The notes beneath the pieces were generated by a model. That model was not told the DNA's origin. It searched no databases and saw only the letters and a list, made by a program, of their open reading frames with translations. This document shows positions 61,329 to 64,000 of a stretch of DNA of 64,000 nucleotides, piece by piece. Position 1 is the stretch's first letter; every line of letters begins with the position of its first letter. The translations under genes were made by a program, and so were the position numbers. Source of the stretch: Bacteroidales bacterium (GTDB lineage Bacteria; Bacteroidota; Bacteroidia; Bacteroidales; F082); NCBI GenBank assembly GCA_021647205.1, contig JAKIVD010000007.1, forward strand, positions 83,531-147,530, in the 5' to 3' direction.

Positions 61329-64000
61329 TCAATCGCTGCTCACCAGTTTTTTCAGCAGCACGATTTCCGCTTTGATCTGCTCCATTTCGGAAAGCTTTTC
61401 CTGAAGCTTGTCAATGGTTTGCTGCTGTTGTTCAATCATCCCCTGTTGCTCCTGCACGGCCTTCACCAGGGGTACCACAAACTCGGCATAGCGCAGGCCA
61501 TAATAATCATGGTCGTTTTTAGGCGCATCAACGCCGCTGAAATCGTAACCGATGGAAAGGGCTGCCTCCTCAACCTCCTGGGCGATGAAACCGGTGAGTT
61601 GCATACTTCCTTTTTTGGATTTGGCGTAGTAGGCTTCTTTTTCCGGATCATCCACTCCCAGGAAATCATTCACCGCTTGCAGGTCTAAATTGTAGGTAAC
61701 CGGTTGCAGCAGTTTGATAAACTCCAGTCCGGGTACATTTTGCCTGATGTTTGTTTTAAACCTCCTGTCTGAAACATTTGTCCAGTCGGCAAATCCTCCT
61801 ATGCTTGAAACGCCCGCATCGCCAATCCGTACCTGGTTGTTGGCAGTAATGCTAACAGCGTCGCCCAAAGCGGCGGAATTAGAGGCATATCCCCCCGAAA
61901 CATAATTGTGTGCACCCACAAAGCTATTGTAACTTCCGTTAGTCATGCTGTCCAGCGCAAAAGAACCGACAGCCGTGTTTCGGGTACCTGTTCCCAGTCC
62001 ATACAGGGCGCGATACCCTGCAGCCGTGTTTTGGTCCGAGCCATTCACCGAGTTAAGCGCATAGGCACCCATGGCTGTATTCTTCCCTCCTGTTTGGTTG
62101 GCATACATGGTATGAAAGCCCGTTACCGTATTGTATGAACCCGTATCGTTCTGGTTAAGCGCAACACTGCCTGATGCCGTATTGTAACTTCCGCTTGTGT
62201 TTGTGTTGAGCGCCCAGTAACCACTGGCCTGGTTGCTGACACCTGTAGTATTGGAATATAACGCTAAAGAACCTGTGGCCGTGTTAGCAGACCCGGTCGT
62301 ATTGTTTAACAGTGAGAAATGCCCGACTGCCGTGTTGTCACTGGCACTATCATTTGAAAAGAGCGCACGGTACCCCAAAGCGGTATTGCCGAAACCGATG
62401 GTGTTTGAATAAAGTGATTTTGAACCGACGGCAGTATTTCTTTCACCCTGGCCCGGCAAGCTTGCTCCTATACCATTGTTGTACAATGCCGAATCACCGA
62501 TGGCCACCAGGTTGGAGCGATCGGTGTTTGCAAATAAACTACTTATACCAATGGCTACATTGGATTGGCCACTGTTGTTTGAATAGAGAGCAGATTCTCC
62601 CACGGCCGTGTTAAATGACCCTGTTTTATTGAATGAAAGAGACCCAAACCCGATGGCTGAGTTGTAAGAACCGGTAGAGTCGAGATATAGCGCCTGGTTA
62701 CCGAGAGCGGTATTCCCTTTACCCGTGGTGTTGGAATAGAGCGCTTCAAAACCCAGGGCCGAATTGAAATAGCCCGTCGTATTGCCGTGAAGTGATTTTG
62801 AACCAACCGCAGTGTTTTCTGTCCCTTGCAGTACACCTGTAGCTCCTGTTCCATTGTTGAATAGCGCCGAATCACCAACCGCCACCAGATAGGAGCGATC
62901 GGTATTTTGGCGCAGGCTTCCGGCTCCCATCGCTACGTTGGAATGTCCTGTTTTGTTAGATTGTAATGCATTAAAACCAATGGCTGTATTGTAAGAACCC
63001 GTCGAGTCTGCGTACAAAGCATATGTTCCAACCGCTGAATTACCATGACCATCTTTGTTGTTAAAGAGTGATTGGTTGCCGACAGCAGTGTTGTAAAAAC
63101 CTGTCGAATCGTAAAACAACGCCTTGTGGCCAATCGCTGTGTTACCGACACAGAATGTATTTGAGTAAAGCGACCTGAAACCCAGGGCAGTGTTGTAATA
63201 TCCTGTTGTATTTGCAAACATGGATTTTGAACCAACGGCTGTATTTTCAAAACCCGATAAATTATTATATAATGCCGAATCGCCGACGGCCACCAGGTTG
63301 GAACGGTCGGTGTTGGAAAACAGGCTACTTGCCCCCAATGCCACGTTTGCATTGCCGCTTGTATTTGAATAAAGGCTTTTTTGACCGATGCCCGTATTAT
63401 CCGAGCCGGTGATATTGGTAAAAAGGGAAACGCCACCAACGGCAGTGTTGGAGCTGCCTGTGTTTGATAACAGCGCAGCTGTACCGGTGGCTGTGTTGTA
63501 CGATCCTGTCTTGTTCGTAAGACCGGCCCGGTATCCGACAAATACGTTGTTGTTGTCGGACAGATCATCGGCAGCCCCGGCTCCATCGCCAAGGAAAACC
63601 GAATTCCCCGTATTCATAACATTCATCCTTCCGCTGTCCATCACAAAAAACTCGGTGCCGGCCATGTCGAAGCGGATGATATCTTCATCCGGGTTTTTTT
63701 CCACCTGGATTTTGGTGTCGCCATCGGCATCCGAAAGGCCGGAATTGTTGTTGGATGCAATCAACTCTTTCCAGCCGGGAGCAGTGCCTTCGTAAAACCA
63801 GAAACTTTTGGTGTCGGTATCGAACACCAGCAGTCCGTTGGCAGGGGAGGAGATGGCCGTTCGCTGGGTCGTCGTCATGCGCGGGATGAGCATGCCTGTG
63901 GCCGTGGATTTCACATCCAGCATGGCCGAGGCATCGGGGGAAGTGCCATCGGTATTGATGGCTACCTGTGCAATAATTGAAATGTTCATTGCAAGAATAA
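61329..64000 (-). CDS. Secreted beta-roll fibre protein with S74 chaperone domain, copy 3, cut by window edge
   Basis: The frame is open to the right edge; the codons before an in-frame ATG at 63989 continue a hydrophobic signal-peptide-like run ([11 protein letters not shown]), and copy 2 has a longer signal here, so the true start lies outside the window. At least 890 residues are seen: the shared head, about thirty 17-residue units, and a C-terminal S74 domain with VSDRRFKTN (Ser-x4-Lys kept) followed by a coiled coil ([12 protein letters not shown]). A seven-to-eight-unit super-repeat is marked by [14 protein letters not shown] segments, twice with inserted loops. It is the largest of three paralogues on this strand. 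Confidence 0.87.
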   Translation of the reverse strand, partial: ILAMNISIIAQVAINTDGTSPDASAMLDVKSTATGMLIPRMTTTQRTAISSPANGLLVFDTDTKSFWFYEGTAPGWKELIASNNNSGLSDADGDTKIQVEKNPDEDIIRFDMAGTEFFVMDSGRMNVMNTGNSVFLGDGAGAADDLSDNNNVFVGYRAGLTNKTGSYNTATGTAALLSNTGSSNTAVGGVSLFTNITGSDNTGIGQKSLYSNTSGNANVALGASSLFSNTDRSNLVAVGDSALYNNLSGFENTAVGSKSMFANTTGYYNTALGFRSLYSNTFCVGNTAIGHKALFYDSTGFYNTAVGNQSLFNNKDGHGNSAVGTYALYADSTGSYNTAIGFNALQSNKTGHSNVAMGAGSLRQNTDRSYLVAVGDSALFNNGTGATGVLQGTENTAVGSKSLHGNTTGYFNSALGFEALYSNTTGKGNTALGNQALYLDSTGSYNSAIGFGSLSFNKTGSFNTAVGESALYSNNSGQSNVAIGISSLFANTDRSNLVAIGDSALYNNGIGASLPGQGERNTAVGSKSLYSNTIGFGNTALGYRALFSNDSASDNTAVGHFSLLNNTTGSANTATGSLALYSNTTGVSNQASGYWALNTNTSGSYNTASGSVALNQNDTGSYNTVTGFHTMYANQTGGKNTAMGAYALNSVNGSDQNTAAGYRALYGLGTGTRNTAVGSFALDSMTNGSYNSFVGAHNYVSGGYASNSAALGDAVSITANNQVRIGDAGVSSIGGFADWTNVSDRRFKTNIRQNVPGLEFIKLLQPVTYNLDLQAVNDFLGVDDPEKEAYYAKSKKGSMQLTGFIAQEVEEAALSIGYDFSGVDAPKNDHDYYGLRYAEFVVPLVKAVQEQQGMIEQQQQTIDKLQEKLSEMEQIKAEIVLLKKLVSSD

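Noticed and set aside
53108..64000. Phage or prophage tail-fibre module
   Set aside because: S74 domains are common in phages, but here each protein has a Sec signal peptide and no other phage gene is present.

Overview
The window reads as a chromosome segment of a Bacteroidota bacterium, probably Bacteroidales/Marinilabiliales-like. The evidence is a subtilisin-like protease with a type IX secretion (T9SS) C-terminal sorting domain plus a second, orphan sorting domain, a GldI-like FKBP lipoprotein, a DUF3078 outer-membrane protein, a type III glutamine synthetase, a hybrid one-protein two-component regulator with an AraC output domain, and many exact Bacteroidota-type promoter -7 boxes (TAnnTTTG), several with a TTG/TTTG about 18-21 bases upstream. 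No rRNA, tRNA, CRISPR array or intact insertion sequence was found.

Region 1-13.3 kb is a hydrogen-metabolism island. The hox operon (hoxF-hoxU-hoxY-hoxH-hoxW, 8.1-13.3 kb, plus strand) encodes a group 3d NAD-linked [NiFe] hydrogenase and its large-subunit protease. Divergent from it runs hypF-hypD-hypE, which makes the Fe(CN)2CO ligands; hypB and a cation efflux gene follow as a separate minus-strand pair. A double zinc-ribbon gene converges on hypE. hypA and hypC are not in the window. An exact palindrome sits between the two divergent promoters. A secreted protein gene is cut by the left edge.

Region 13.4-38 kb holds housekeeping and envelope genes: a DUF3078 barrel, a double TonB-domain protein, rlmB, rplS, trmD, an M1 peptidase, a T9SS subtilase, an XRE regulator behind about 980 bases without a gene, ndk, an NrnA-like phosphoesterase, three consecutive FKBP lipoproteins carrying one, two and three FKBP domains, an AI-2E exporter family protein, a large MscS channel, a GNAT-like protein, a CAP-SPOR protein, a class IV aminotransferase with two DUF2007 genes, an EamA transporter, an atypical SDR, and a DUF3298 protein.

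Region 38-53 kb contains a YigZ protein, dnaA, a low-molecular-weight phosphatase, a PLP dehydratase, a tetrapyrrole-methylase-type methyltransferase, a SlyD-like protein with a His-rich tail, a small secreted protein of VESFPD repeats (probable 7_1 septoil-knot domain), glutathione peroxidase, a membrane GT-C-like protein, a Cys/Met-metabolism PLP enzyme, the orphan sorting-domain fragment, a sodium/solute symporter and glnN.

Region 53-64 kb is the most unusual part: three same-strand genes for large secreted proteins built from 17-residue beta-roll repeats and ending in a self-cleaving S74 chaperone domain with a coiled coil. A TPR hybrid sensor/AraC regulator lies between the first and second, and a 13-base direct repeat spaced by 21 bases sits just upstream of a promoter-like site for the fibre gene beside it. 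The third fibre gene runs off the right edge.
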